Notes under the pieces: model-generated
Seen by the model: the letters and a program-made list of their open reading frames with translations, nothing else
What the model was told of the DNA's origin: nothing
The model's database searches: none
DNA from: Bacillaceae bacterium JMAK1
Lineage (GTDB): Bacteria; Bacillota; Bacilli; Bacillales; Marinococcaceae
Direction: 5' to 3'
DNA length: 64,000 bases
Assembly: GCA_012970285.1 (NCBI GenBank)
Contig: JIBW01000004.1
Coordinates: 248,001-312,000, forward strand
Part shown: positions 36,304 through 45,712 of the stretch, piece by piece
How positions within the stretch are numbered: the first letter of the stretch is position 1
Layout of the letters: each line of letters begins with the position of its first letter
Program-made: the position numbers and the translations under genes

Positions 36304-37779
36304 ATGAACAAAGCGATGAGTTGGACTGAGTTAGAACAGTTTGATGCTGTTGGGCTAGCAGAACGAATTGAAAAAGGTGAAGTGACTGCTAGTGATGTGG
36401 CAAGGCAATCGCAGGAAGCGATTCGTGCGTTGGATCATCACGTCAGCAGTGTCATTGAAGTGTTTGATGATGTCGTGGAGGAACCATCGAAAGACGGAAC
36501 AAACCTCAACGGTTCTTTTAAAGGAGTTCCTTATTTAATGAAAGATTTGGGGCCTACACTCGGTGGTCGACTTCAAGAGATGGGCTCTAAGCTAATGCAA
36601 GGAAATCGGGCTGAAGCGGATAGTTTCTTAACGTCAAAGATTCGAAATGCCGGGCTTAACATCATCGGGAGAACGACGACACCTGAATACGGATTGTGTA
36701 GCTCGGCGGAGAATCCAGAGCTCTATGTTACTCGGAATCCATGGAATTCAGATTATACGAGTTGCGGTTCATCAGCGGGTTCATCCGTTGCGGTAGCGGC
36801 AGGAATGGTACCGATGGCGCACGCGTCCGACGGTGGGGGATCGATCCGTATTCCTGCTGGCGTGAATGGTATTATCGGTTTAAAGTCATCTCGTGGCGTA
36901 TTGTCGGTGAGTCCGAATGGATCGGACTTGATGGGTGTCGTCTCAACACAAGGGTGCGTAACGAGAACGATTCGTGATTCTGCCTTATTTTATGATGAAT
37001 GCCGAGGTGGAGCACCTGGAGAGTTCATGCCTTATTGGACACCAGAGAAATCTTATACACACGTAATTGCACAAGATCCGAAGCCACTTCGCATTGCGGT
37101 ATCTCATGAATGGGGCGATTACAAAGCCGACCCACACATCGTCTCCGAACTGACCCGAACGGCTGAATTTCTAGAAAGCCTCGGTCATCACGTTGAATGG
37201 CAGACACCGAAGGTCGACTTCTACAAAGCCTATCAAGCGCAGACAGATTGCTATATTATGAACTTCTCCCAAGTCATTACAGGCTTAATGGAACAAAAAG
37301 GGCTAAAAGAACCTCCAGCTGATTTGATTGAACCAATGTGTATTCGCGTATGGGAAGAAGGCATCGATGCTACGTATTCTAAGCGTGCTGCGATGCAAGC
37401 GCAATTTAATGACGTGTCTCGACAAGTCGGAACATTCTTACAAGAATGGGATATCATTCTTACTCCAACGATGGCGAAACCGACTCCAAAAGTCGGTACG
37501 AAAGAGTACATGACAACAAGTGATCAGCCGAATGTTTATGATTGGTTTCAGAATTTATGGAGCATCTTTTCCTACACTCCGATCGCAAACGTAACAGGGA
37601 TTCCAGGCATCTCGTTGCCGATGGCAACTCTTGAGAATGGACTACCTTTAGGAATGCATTTCTTAACCCGTCAAGGTAACGATGGCTTGCTCTTGCAGCT
37701 AGGTGCTCAGATTGAGCGAGCCTTGGACGGCGTGTGGAATGGGGGAAGAAAGCCAGAAGTACATGTGTCGAAGTTGTAA
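36304..37779 (+). CDS. Amidase-signature-family amidohydrolase
   Basis: 491-aa hydrolase of the amidase signature family (GatA, acetamidase, 6-aminohexanoate-cyclic-dimer hydrolase type). Catalytic Lys in YLMKDLGP near residue 82, the Gly/Ser-rich SCGSSAGSSVAVAAG near 158 with the cis-Ser, and the nucleophilic Ser in DGGGSIRIPAG near 182. The C-terminal VTGIPGISLPM is also typical. No GatB neighbour, so this is a stand-alone amidase rather than a tRNA amidotransferase subunit; its closer pattern is a 6-aminohexanoate or acyl-amide hydrolase. ATG 36304 has GGAG 7 nt upstream; a longer in-frame start at 36259 lacks an SD. Confidence 0.87.
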   Translation: MNKAMSWTELEQFDAVGLAERIEKGEVTASDVARQSQEAIRALDHHVSSVIEVFDDVVEEPSKDGTNLNGSFKGVPYLMKDLGPTLGGRLQEMGSKLMQGNRAEADSFLTSKIRNAGLNIIGRTTTPEYGLCSSAENPELYVTRNPWNSDYTSCGSSAGSSVAVAAGMVPMAHASDGGGSIRIPAGVNGIIGLKSSRGVLSVSPNGSDLMGVVSTQGCVTRTIRDSALFYDECRGGAPGEFMPYWTPEKSYTHVIAQDPKPLRIAVSHEWGDYKADPHIVSELTRTAEFLESLGHHVEWQTPKVDFYKAYQAQTDCYIMNFSQVITGLMEQKGLKEPPADLIEPMCIRVWEEGIDATYSKRAAMQAQFNDVSRQVGTFLQEWDIILTPTMAKPTPKVGTKEYMTTSDQPNVYDWFQNLWSIFSYTPIANVTGIPGISLPMATLENGLPLGMHFLTRQGNDGLLLQLGAQIERALDGVWNGGRKPEVHVSKL

Positions 37780-37841
37780 AATGATAAGGCAGTTTGTTAA
37801 AAATGGATAAGTATTCTACAAAGGGATGAGGTATAACACGT

Positions 37842-37880
37842 AAAAAGTTCGGCTCGCTGATACATGAGCCGAACTTTTTT
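37842..37880 (+). terminator. Bidirectional terminator between amidase and gluconokinase genes
   Basis: AAAAAGTTCGGCTC/GAGCCGAACTTTTT stem, 10-nt loop, T-run on the plus side and the complementary A-run serving the convergent gene. Confidence 0.88.
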
Positions 37881-37901
37881 TATGCCTTATTCATTTAAGG
37901 C

Positions 37902-39398
37902 TTAGATCCGAACGCCTTCTTTCTGTTGCAGCGCATACAGTCGCTCATAGTGTGGAGATAAGCTTCTAATTAATTCGAGATACAATGAGCTGTAATCACG
38001 ATAGAGCGATGCGGAGGTTTCGTCTGGGACCACCTTCTCGTCCACGTGTTGGTGCTGTTTGAAATGAGAAAGTGACTCAATGTCTCCCAGTGTATACATG
38101 CTGAGAATGACAGCGCCTAGCGCTGAACTTTCATAAGACTTCGCGAAATGGAGCGGTTGGTCGAAGATGTCTGCCGCCATTTGCTTCCACGTCTCTGAGC
38201 GGGAGAATCCTCCGGAAGCATAGATGGAACCAGGAAATCCAATTAATTCTTGTAAGGCGAGTAACACGCTGTAAATATTAAACGTAACGCCTTCGAGTGC
38301 CGCACGAATCATATCTTCTCTCGTATGTGTACGTGTTAGACCGATATAGGAAGCTGTCGCTTCAGGGTTCCAAAGCGGTGCGCGCTCGCCGGTTAGAAAT
38401 GGGATAAAGAACAATCCATTTGATCCAGCAGGGACGCGGTCAGCTAACGTTAACACCGCTTCTACCGCTTGATCACTGGAGATGTTTTCATCTTTAACGA
38501 GTTCTTCAACGACCCATTGAAGCGCAATGCCTCCGTTATTAATCGGTCCACCGATAATCCAAAGGTCGTCAGTGAGTAAGTAACAGAAGGTTCTACCTTT
38601 CGCATCAACATGGGGTGTAGAAGATGCGCTTCGTATCGCTGCACTCGTGCCGATCGTTAACGCAACTTCTCCTTCGTTGATTGCGCCGACTCCGAGGTTG
38701 GACAAAACCCCGTCGCTTGCTCCGATGATATAAGGGATGTTATCTCTGTAAAACGTAAAAGAAGTTGGCACAAGTTCTGGAAGTTGTTCGGTTGTAATCC
38801 CGGCATAGGACACGATTTCTTCATCCCATTCACGTTCGTGAATATTCATCAAACCGGTCGCGCTGGCAATTGATTCATCCATGACGAATTCACCGAAGAG
38901 GTGATAGAAGATGTATTCTTTAATGCCGATCACCTTTGCAGTGCTTTCGAGAAGCGTAGGTTCATGCGTTTTCATCCATAGAAGCTTTGCAAAAGGAGAC
39001 ATCGGGTGAATCGGTGTACCGGTACGTTCATAGAACTGTTGACCGGATTCTGAATGTTGCAGTGCTTTCGTCTCGGCTGAACTTCTTTTATCTGCCCAGG
39101 TGATGAGGTTCGTTAACGGCAATCCTTTGTCGTCGACGCACATCATGCTGTGCATCGCAGAACTGAAGCTGACTGCTCGAAGTTCGTTCACATCTTCGTT
39201 TGAAAAGACGATAGCTTGCTCAAGAACAGAAATGGTCTTCTTATAAATAAGATCGGGGTCCTGTTCGGCAGCATCAGGAGAAGGACTCTGCATCGGATAC
39301 GTTTCGTATGCTTTGTATCTCTCATTACCGGTTTCATCGAACACGACCGCTTTTACACCGGTTGTGCCAATGTCAACGCCAATATAATCAACCTGCAT
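37902..39398 (-). CDS. gntK: Gluconokinase (FGGY family)
   Basis: Phosphorylates D-gluconate to 6-phosphogluconate with ATP. N-terminal phosphate loop YIGVDIGTTGVKAVVFDE, substrate-loop SFSSAMHSMMCVD, LTIGTSAAIR (second phosphate motif near 250), PFLTGERAPLWNP near 330 and the adenosine motif ASGGFSRSETWKQMAAD near 405. 498 aa, the length of Bacillus GntK. It is 19 bp after the 6-phosphogluconate dehydrogenase gene in the same direction, so both form a gluconate-to-ribulose-5-P unit. The neighbouring dehydratase and permease suggest a broader sugar-acid locus. Confidence 0.9.
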   Translation of the reverse strand: MQVDYIGVDIGTTGVKAVVFDETGNERYKAYETYPMQSPSPDAAEQDPDLIYKKTISVLEQAIVFSNEDVNELRAVSFSSAMHSMMCVDDKGLPLTNLITWADKRSSAETKALQHSESGQQFYERTGTPIHPMSPFAKLLWMKTHEPTLLESTAKVIGIKEYIFYHLFGEFVMDESIASATGLMNIHEREWDEEIVSYAGITTEQLPELVPTSFTFYRDNIPYIIGASDGVLSNLGVGAINEGEVALTIGTSAAIRSASSTPHVDAKGRTFCYLLTDDLWIIGGPINNGGIALQWVVEELVKDENISSDQAVEAVLTLADRVPAGSNGLFFIPFLTGERAPLWNPEATASYIGLTRTHTREDMIRAALEGVTFNIYSVLLALQELIGFPGSIYASGGFSRSETWKQMAADIFDQPLHFAKSYESSALGAVILSMYTLGDIESLSHFKQHQHVDEKVVPDETSASLYRDYSSLYLELIRSLSPHYERLYALQQKEGVRI

Positions 39399-39417
39399 TT
39401 AGATCACCTGCTTTTCG

Positions 39418-40317
39418 TTACTCGTTTTTCTCTACGGCATGCCCGCCGAATTGATGTCGAAGTGCGGCAACAACTTTTCCGTGAAACGGATTTTCATCTA
39501 GGGAACGATAACGCATTAATTGTGACATGGCGATTACTGGCGCACTTGCCTGATAGTCAAGAGCGGCTTCCACAGTCCATTTGCCTTCTCCAGAAGAATG
39601 CATCACACCTTTAATGCTATCAAGCTTCGGCTCTTCTTTGAAAGCTTCTGCTGTTAATTCCATTAGCCATCCACGAATGACAGAGCCATGGTTCCACATA
39701 TCTGCGACACTGTGATAATCATATTCAAACGGGCCTTTCTCTAGTAACTCAAAACCTTCTCCGATACTTTGCATCATACCGTATTCAATTCCGTTGTGAA
39801 TCATTTTCAAATAATGACCGCTTCCGACTCCTCCGGTAAGTAAGAAACCATTTTCGATTGTAATCGCTTCGAAAATTTCTGTTACGCGATCTGCGGCTTG
39901 TTCATCTGCTCCAACCATCGCACATAGACCATTTCTAGCACCGGATATCCCGCCTGAAGTTCCGCTGTCTGCGAAGAGAATTCCAGTCTCTTTCAATTGT
40001 TCATGGCGTCGCAATGTATCTCGGTAATGAGCATTCCCTGCATCTATAATTAAATCATTTGGTGATAGTTTTTCACGGAGTTCTTGAAATACACTCTCGG
40101 TAATATCACCGGCAGGTACGAGCAAGATGATCGTTCGTGGTGTTTCGAGCGTACTTAACAATTGATCGATTGTACTTGCGGGCTCACCGCCAGCTTCTCT
40201 TAAAGCTTTCATCGTTTCTTCTTGTTGGTCCAATCCAACGACATCGATGTTGCGGTCGATGAGCTGTAGGGAAAGTGGCAACCCCATCTTCCCTAATCCG
40301 ATAATTCCTACTTTCAT
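39418..40317 (-). CDS. gnd: 6-phosphogluconate dehydrogenase, short NAD-type (YqeC/GndA family)
   Basis: Oxidatively decarboxylates 6-phosphogluconate to ribulose-5-P. N-terminal dinucleotide motif VGIGLGKMGLPL-like (GIIGLGKMGLPLSLQL); the strand end VGLDQQ has Asp rather than an Arg pocket, which favours NAD. Substrate signatures DAGNAHYRDT, GTSGGISGARNG and the catalytic HYLKMIHNGIEYGMMQ follow. 299 aa is the short form of this enzyme, in contrast to the 470-aa classical Gnd. Begins a two-gene minus operon with the kinase; divergent from the galactonate dehydratase across a region with cre-like and palindromic sequences. Confidence 0.9.
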   Translation of the reverse strand: MKVGIIGLGKMGLPLSLQLIDRNIDVVGLDQQEETMKALREAGGEPASTIDQLLSTLETPRTIILLVPAGDITESVFQELREKLSPNDLIIDAGNAHYRDTLRRHEQLKETGILFADSGTSGGISGARNGLCAMVGADEQAADRVTEIFEAITIENGFLLTGGVGSGHYLKMIHNGIEYGMMQSIGEGFELLEKGPFEYDYHSVADMWNHGSVIRGWLMELTAEAFKEEPKLDSIKGVMHSSGEGKWTVEAALDYQASAPVIAMSQLMRYRSLDENPFHGKVVAALRHQFGGHAVEKNE

Positions 40318-40683
40318 AAAAACGCCTCCAAGTGTTGGTGTTACTTGTATGTTATTAAAATTATTTTCATTTGTAAATTAAAATAAGAAAATATATTTCA
40401 TTTTATGTCGCTTAATGATACGATTCATACAATTACAGAAAAAATGGTTGCGATTCCATAAAGAAGATGATCGATTCTCTCAATCATAAACAGAATGTTA
40501 GATGATATATGTGATTTAAAGGAGGCTTTCATATCTAGTAGATATCTGCACAGCGTTCACAGGCATTGGCAGCTTAGTCGTCAGTGCAGAAGACGAAGTG
40601 AAGATGATTATTTTTCAATAATGTCTCTGAAAGCGCAATCATTAAATAAAGCAATCTTACAATAAGGGAAAGGAAGAGAATCT
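40318..40683 (+). other. Divergent control region of the sugar-acid locus
   Basis: AT-rich region with an inverted repeat TATTTTC (40362-40368)/GAAAATA (40387-40393), immediately followed by GAAA-N5-TTTC, a likely operator for the RpiR-type regulator encoded nearby. An AAAGGAGG at 40518-40525 is a perfect SD without a start codon; behind it two short open frames run to 40665 or earlier (one reads DICTAFTGIGSLVVSAEDEV), probably the remnant of a small gene. Confidence 0.5.
40628..40641 (+). promoter_or_regulatory. cre-like CcpA site before the galactonate dehydratase gene
   Basis: TGAAAGCGCAATCA fits TGWNANCGNTNWCA at all positions but one. It ends 42 bp upstream of the start codon, where it could block initiation or elongation in the presence of preferred sugars. 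Confidence 0.5.
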
Positions 40684-41832
40684 ATGAAAATCGTAAGTTA
40701 TGAATTGTTTCAAGTGCCACCACGCTGGTTGTTTCTTAAAGTCGAAACAGATGAAGGGTTGATTGGCTGGGGAGAGCCGGTCATTGAAGGCCGTGCTGCA
40801 ACGGTGAAAGCGGCAGTTCACGAGCTGATGGAATATCTTGTTGGGAAAAACCCACTTCATATTGAGGATCATTGGAATGTAATGTATCGTTCAGGGTTCT
40901 ATCGTGGCGGTCCGATTTTAATGAGCGCCATTTCAGGGATTGACCAAGCGCTTTGGGACATCAAAGGCAAATATTATTCAGCACCTGTCCATGAATTGTT
41001 AGGCGGGAAAGCTCGAGAATCGATTAAAGTCTATTCATGGATTGGCGGCGATCGTCCTTCAGAAGTGGGCAAGGAAGCGAAGAAGGTTGTCGATAAAGGA
41101 TTCACCGCTGTGAAGATGAATGGAACCGACGAGCTTCAGTATGTCGATTCTTATGAGAAAATCGACCGTGTATTGGAAAATGTAGCGGCCATTCGCGAAG
41201 CGGTCGGTCCTTATATCGGGATTGGCATCGACTTCCACGGTAGAGTGCATAAGCCGATGGCGAAGATTCTTGCGAAAGAATTAGAACAGTTTCGCCCGAT
41301 GTTCATTGAAGAGCCCGTACTACCAGAGAACAATGAAGCATTGCGCGAGATCGCTAATCATACAGCAATTCCGATTGCTACAGGCGAGCGGATGTACTCA
41401 AAGTGGGATTTTAAAACAATCCTTAAAGATGGTTATGTTGATATTATTCAACCAGACTTGTCACATGCCGGCGGGATTACGGAAAACAAGAAGATTATTT
41501 CCATGGCTGAAGCATTTGATGTCGCTGCGGCACCCCATTGTCCACTCGGTCCGATTGCACTGGCTTCGTGCCTTCAAGTTGACGCAACGTGTCACAATGC
41601 TTTTATTCAAGAACAGAGCCTTGGCATTCACTATAACCAAGGGTCGGACTTGCTGGATTATCTAACCGATGCAACGGTGTTTAACTATAAGGATGGACAT
41701 GTGAAAATTCCTGAGGGGCCAGGGCTTGGCATCGATATTAATGAAGACCACGTTCGCAAAATGAGCGAAGTAGGTCACAACTGGCGTAACCCTGTTTGGA
41801 GACATGAAGACCGTAGCATTGCTGAGTGGTAG
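40684..41832 (+). CDS. dgoD: D-galactonate dehydratase (enolase superfamily)
   Basis: Mg-dependent enolase-superfamily enzyme that dehydrates D-galactonate to 2-keto-3-deoxygalactonate. Exactly 382 aa as in E. coli DgoD, with the family start [19 protein letters not shown], the AVKMNGTDE segment, metal ligands in [18 protein letters not shown] and TGERMYS, the catalytic His region DLSHAGGI and [24 protein letters not shown] precedes the ATG. A gluconate dehydratase role cannot be fully excluded given the neighbours. The kinase and aldolase for 2-keto-3-deoxygalactonate are not in this window. A permease gene follows after 33 bp. Confidence 0.9.
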   Translation: MKIVSYELFQVPPRWLFLKVETDEGLIGWGEPVIEGRAATVKAAVHELMEYLVGKNPLHIEDHWNVMYRSGFYRGGPILMSAISGIDQALWDIKGKYYSAPVHELLGGKARESIKVYSWIGGDRPSEVGKEAKKVVDKGFTAVKMNGTDELQYVDSYEKIDRVLENVAAIREAVGPYIGIGIDFHGRVHKPMAKILAKELEQFRPMFIEEPVLPENNEALREIANHTAIPIATGERMYSKWDFKTILKDGYVDIIQPDLSHAGGITENKKIISMAEAFDVAAAPHCPLGPIALASCLQVDATCHNAFIQEQSLGIHYNQGSDLLDYLTDATVFNYKDGHVKIPEGPGLGIDINEDHVRKMSEVGHNWRNPVWRHEDRSIAEW

Positions 41833-41865
41833 ACAAAGAATAACTGGATAAAAGAAGGGATAAAC

Positions 41866-43215
41866 ATGTCAGGTGTAAGTTTAATTCTTATTACGATCTT
41901 AGGGATCGGCTTACTTTTATACTTAATTATACGTTCCAAAATGCAAGCGTTTTTGGCTCTATTGCTGGCGAGTATCTTTATTGGGCTGATGACTGGCATG
42001 GATCCGATGTCACTACTCGAGACGATCGAGGCGGGCATGGGTGGGGCATTAGGCTTTATTGCGATTGTTGTCGGACTTGGTGCGATGTTCGGTGAAGTAC
42101 TCCGAACGTCTGGAGGTGCTGAAAGGCTCGCGTTCACTCTTATTGATACGTTTGGTGAGAAACGTGCGCAGTGGGCACTTGGTTTTACAGGCTTAATCGT
42201 CGCGATACCGGTATTCCTTGATGTCGCGCTCGTTATTCTTATTCCAATCGTCTACAGTTTGGCGATGCGAACAGGGAAATCATTGCTGTTTTATGCGATC
42301 CCGCTCCTTGCTGGACTGGCAGTTGCTCACAGTTTTGTACCTCCGACACCGGGACCGATTGCTATTGCCTCAATGTTAGGTGTTGATTTAGCATGGATGC
42401 TTCTTTTCGGTTTTATTGCAGGGTTACCAGCAATGATTATCGCAGGGCCGGTGTTTGGCCGATATATCGGAAACCGTATCCACGTTCCTGTGCCTGACCA
42501 TGTGAGAGCTCGTGCGGAAGCAGAAGAGCAGGTAGATACGAATCTGCCATCTTTCAAACTAATTTTGTTTATTATATTACTTCCGTTAATTCTTATTTTA
42601 GCGAATACAGCAGGCGAACAAGTGCTAAATGAAGGTGTACTGCAAGAGATCTTCATGTTTATTGGCCATCCGTTCGTGGCGTTAATCATTGCAACGCTCT
42701 TTGCACTGCATTTCTTGGGCAAAAAGCGCGGCCTTTCCAAAAATGAATTGCAAGAAATGTCTACAAAAGCATTGGAACCTGCCGGAATTGTGATCTTAAT
42801 TACTGGTGCTGGTGGGGTATTTAGTGAAGTGTTAATCCAGAGTGGTGTCGGTGATGTGATGGGTGACCTTATGGCTGCTTCAGGATTTCCACTCGTACTA
42901 CTTGCCTTTTTAATTGCAACGGGTGTGCGAGTGGCTCAAGGTTCAGCAACGGTAGCGATGTTGACTGCAGCTGGGTTGGTCGCTCCAATCGTGAACCTTG
43001 TCGATTTAACACAACCATCACTTGCACTCATTGCAGTCGCGATCGCGTGCGGTGCAACCGTATTGTCACACGTAAACGACTCAGGATTCTGGCTCGTCAA
43101 CCGATTCTTAGGAATGTCAGAAAAAGACACGTTAAAGTCGTGGACGGTCATGGAAACCATCATTGGCGTTGTAGGCTTCCTCGTCGTGTTTGTCCTAAGT
43201 TTCTTCTTTAATTAA
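41866..43215 (+). CDS. Gluconate:H+ symporter (GntP family)
   Basis: 449-aa inner-membrane carrier with about 12 helices. Family marks: MDPMSLLETIEAGMGG, the GVLRTSGGAE-like (EVLRTSGGAERLA), FLDVALVILIPIVYSL and SFVPPTPGPIAIA near 160, and VRVAQGSATVAM plus HVNDSGFWLVNRFLGMSE in the C-terminal half. It imports gluconate, galactonate or a related sugar acid with protons for the dehydratase and kinase encoded around it. Same operon as dgoD; a long perfect terminator follows. Confidence 0.92.
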   Translation: MSGVSLILITILGIGLLLYLIIRSKMQAFLALLLASIFIGLMTGMDPMSLLETIEAGMGGALGFIAIVVGLGAMFGEVLRTSGGAERLAFTLIDTFGEKRAQWALGFTGLIVAIPVFLDVALVILIPIVYSLAMRTGKSLLFYAIPLLAGLAVAHSFVPPTPGPIAIASMLGVDLAWMLLFGFIAGLPAMIIAGPVFGRYIGNRIHVPVPDHVRARAEAEEQVDTNLPSFKLILFIILLPLILILANTAGEQVLNEGVLQEIFMFIGHPFVALIIATLFALHFLGKKRGLSKNELQEMSTKALEPAGIVILITGAGGVFSEVLIQSGVGDVMGDLMAASGFPLVLLAFLIATGVRVAQGSATVAMLTAAGLVAPIVNLVDLTQPSLALIAVAIACGATVLSHVNDSGFWLVNRFLGMSEKDTLKSWTVMETIIGVVGFLVVFVLSFFFN

Positions 43216-43222
43216 CAGATGA

Positions 43223-43261
43223 AAAGAGAGTGAAGATGGGTTCTCCATCTTCACTCTCTTT
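43223..43261 (+). terminator. Bidirectional terminator after the gluconate permease
   Basis: 17-bp perfect stem AAAGAGAGTGAAGATGG/CCATCTTCACTCTCTTT with a 5-nt loop. Confidence 0.9.
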
Positions 43262-43334
43262 CTTTGTTGCTTAATCATGCAACAGTCACGCCTACTATTT
43301 GTGCTGGCGAATTCATGCGCGGATGCTGTATGCG

Positions 43335-44183
43335 TCAATATCTTTTCGTAGCAATGGACTCTCGAATTTTATCTAAATTATGAAGTGTCGTGTCTTTCAT
43401 TTGCAAGGCAGACAATACATAAAGTACGTCGATTAATGCGAGCTGGACCATTCTTGAAGCCATGGCTTCGGAGCGAAACAGAGATTCTCTGGCACTCGTC
43501 GTTAATGTGTAATCCGCAACCTTCGTTAAAGGAGAAGATGTGTGCCCGGATATGGCGATCGTAACAGCACCGCCTGCTTTCGCTGTTTTTAGTGCGTCAA
43601 CAACATCGCGATTACTACCGCTATTAGAAATCCCAATGGCGGTACTGCCTTCAGTTAATAAGGAGGCGCTCATCATCTGTTGATGGCTGTCGCTGAACGC
43701 TTGAATAGGAATGCCAAACCGCATGAATTTGTGATAAGCATCTTCGGCTACGACCCCAGAGCCACCAGATCCATAGAGATCAATGCGCTTGCTTTGAGTA
43801 ATAATCGTTGCCACCGTTTGCAACGTTTCTTCATTAATAAGAGCCAATGTATCATCCATCGCACGTTTATGTTCAGTGAAGATTTTGGAAGCGAGCGTTG
43901 ATGCGTCGTCTTCGAAAGAAACCGACTCATGAATGTTAGCTTCTTCTTTTACAATTTGTCTGGCGAGTGAGATCTTTAAATCTTGAAAGCCTTGATAACC
44001 GAGACGCTTGCTGAAACGGTACACCGTGGCATCTGCAACACCGCTTGCTTCCGCAAGTTCTGAAATTGAAAAGTAGACCGCTTTATCCGGAGAAGACAGT
44101 ATGAAATCGGCAACCTTCTTCTCTTTGTCAGATAACGATGAATAATAAGAGCGAATGGTCTGTAAACAGGCGTTTGTCGTCAA
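43335..44183 (-). CDS. RpiR/MurR-family transcriptional regulator (HTH + SIS)
   Basis: 282 aa. N-terminal RpiR helix-turn-helix (VADFILSSPDKAVYFSISE, then GVADATVYRFSKRLGYQGF) and a C-terminal SIS sugar-phosphate-binding domain (LYGSGGSGVVAEDAYHK near 130, GISNSGSNRDVVDALK near 180). Such regulators sense phosphosugars; here 6-phosphogluconate or a keto-deoxy-sugar-phosphate is plausible. TTG start with AGGGATA upstream. It is convergent with the permease and most likely controls the sugar-acid genes. Confidence 0.9.
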   Translation of the reverse strand: MTTNACLQTIRSYYSSLSDKEKKVADFILSSPDKAVYFSISELAEASGVADATVYRFSKRLGYQGFQDLKISLARQIVKEEANIHESVSFEDDASTLASKIFTEHKRAMDDTLALINEETLQTVATIITQSKRIDLYGSGGSGVVAEDAYHKFMRFGIPIQAFSDSHQQMMSASLLTEGSTAIGISNSGSNRDVVDALKTAKAGGAVTIAISGHTSSPLTKVADYTLTTSARESLFRSEAMASRMVQLALIDVLYVLSALQMKDTTLHNLDKIRESIATKRY

Positions 44184-44424
44184 AATATCCCTGCTTTCAT
44201 GCTTAATCTATCTCGCAGTATAGCATAAGTGATATGAACAAAGGAACAAAGCCTAGACTTTGCCTGAGCCTGAAATACCATTATTTTGAATTGTTTCTAT
44301 GTTGCTAGTGGGCTTTTGCTATACAATGTAATTATAGGATTAACAGAAGATTTAAACTCATAGAGATATGGTAGAAACTCATGTAACAAAACTTCTTTAC
44401 GAACAAGAAGCGGAGACCTGATAT

Positions 44425-45261
44425 ATGAGAGCTTTTAAGCTTTTCTTATTAAATCTACAAAATGAGTTACCTAAACATCGCCAGATGATTAGGATCGGAA
44501 GCTATATGTTTTTTATCGTGTTGTCTTTTTTAGCTTTTATAATCACAACAATAAATTATTTCTATAACCCCTTAATTGAGGATTTATCTGCAAATCAGTA
44601 CTATATTGCTCCCTTCATAGTTGGGTTTTTAGGCGCGGCAATCGTTCTAGTTTTTGGTTTTTTCTTTACGAATGCTCTTCTGTTGGTTTCATCAAAGAAA
44701 ATTCGCTTTTTTAATGTTGAGATTGAATTTGATACGAATGAAATTGCCGAGAAAAAGGCAGGTCAGACGATCAATTACTTATCTAAAGTCATCGAATCTC
44801 ATAGATATGCCCTGGCTAAAATGAGAGCCGAGGATCGAAGGTCTCATTTAGCGATCTTAATGGAAGTTATGAGGTCGTACCAAACGCAATTAAGAGCGGC
44901 ATATGACGATCATGAAATTGAAGTGAAAGTATATACTGAAAGTCATGATTTTACTAAAGGGCAAAACTTATTAATCGCAGACCTTCAGCACTTAGAAGGT
45001 ACACAAAAGATCGCCTATAAAAATCGAATTAAAAGAAAATCAACGAATTTAATGATTGCTGAAACAAAAGTAGAAGAAGTAGTAGAGGATGATGAATTGA
45101 TTATCCCTTCCGAACAAACGGTGTATATCGTAGTTTCAAGAAACATCGAAGATCTGTTTGATGATTTGGATACGAATACACTTAAAGGCCTCATTCATTA
45201 TGCAGAAGTGGTGAAGAACGAAATTGAAATGTTAGATATAGTGGAGTATGATTATGAGTAA
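44425..45261 (+). CDS. Unknown membrane protein with two N-terminal helices
   Basis: 278 aa. Helices at about 25-46 (YMFFIVLSFLAFIITTI) and 63-90 (YIAPFIVGFLGAAIVLVFGFFF), then a hydrophilic cytoplasmic domain of about 180 residues rich in Glu, Lys and Arg with heptad-like stretches (AEKKAGQTINYLSKVIE). No family recognised. A possible extended -10 (TGCTATACA) lies at 44328-44336. The 59-aa gene follows after 62 bp. Could be an envelope or stress-associated scaffold, but nothing in the sequence proves it. Confidence 0.7.
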   Translation: MRAFKLFLLNLQNELPKHRQMIRIGSYMFFIVLSFLAFIITTINYFYNPLIEDLSANQYYIAPFIVGFLGAAIVLVFGFFFTNALLLVSSKKIRFFNVEIEFDTNEIAEKKAGQTINYLSKVIESHRYALAKMRAEDRRSHLAILMEVMRSYQTQLRAAYDDHEIEVKVYTESHDFTKGQNLLIADLQHLEGTQKIAYKNRIKRKSTNLMIAETKVEEVVEDDELIIPSEQTVYIVVSRNIEDLFDDLDTNTLKGLIHYAEVVKNEIEMLDIVEYDYE

Positions 45262-45323
45262 GAATGATAGGGTAATGGGTTACAAATCGTAGATTTCTAA
45301 CTAGTAGAAAGGGGAGCTGTTTT

Positions 45324-45503
45324 ATGCAAAGCGAAGTAGCGACAAAAGCACGCCGGTTATCCCCAATTCAAAGGAAACGTCGAAGAGAAGCCATACTAGC
45401 AAAATACAGAGACCCACAATCAATGGACTCTTCAGAAACAGTAGAACAACGAATTAGCCGTCTCCATTTGGGGAAAGAAATTGCGGACAAGTATATTAAA
45501 TAA
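45324..45503 (+). CDS. Small basic protein of unknown function (59 aa)
   Basis: ATG preceded by AAAGGGGAG at 8-nt spacing and followed directly by a terminator, so it is very likely real. The sequence (MQSEVATKARRLSPIQRKRR, then an acidic-basic helix ending GKEIADKYIK) is helical and positively charged at the N-terminus; it might bind nucleic acid or a partner protein. No family recognised. Confidence 0.65.
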   Translation: MQSEVATKARRLSPIQRKRRREAILAKYRDPQSMDSSETVEQRISRLHLGKEIADKYIK

Positions 45504-45504
45504 A

Positions 45505-45540
45505 AAAAGAGAAAGGGATGTTAAGATCCCTTTCTCTTTT
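45505..45540 (+). terminator. Bidirectional terminator
   Basis: AAAAGAGAAAGGGAT/ATCCCTTTCTCTTTT, 15-bp perfect stem with a 6-nt loop. Its right arm overlaps the last codons of the convergent small gene. Confidence 0.9.
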
Positions 45541-45670
45541 CGTTTTTCTCAGGTTCGTAAACATAATGAGAATAGGGCTTGCCATTCTTCAAGCTGTTTC
45601 CACGAACCAGTTTATTCGTTGTATTTTCTATTTTAAATTTATCCAGTAGTCGTTTCTTCTTAGAGCTCAA
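45521..45670 (-). CDS. Small basic protein of unknown function (49 aa)
   Basis: The frame is open from 45712, but GAGGGGAG lies 6 nt before the TTG at 45670, which I take as start. The product is highly charged (SSKKKRLLDKFKIENTTNKL, later YSHYVYEPEKNEKRKGS) and probably soluble. Its 3' end lies in the shared terminator. No family recognised; a moderately supported gene. Confidence 0.5.
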   Translation of the reverse strand: MSSKKKRLLDKFKIENTTNKLVRGNSLKNGKPYSHYVYEPEKNEKRKGS

Positions 45671-45712
45671 AACAATCTCCCCTCTCTTATCCGACAGCTT
45701 GGTCAAAATCAA

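Noticed and set aside
42327-42740. 137-codon minus-strand frame
   Set aside because: Antisense to the gluconate permease; composition mirrors the membrane protein on the other strand.
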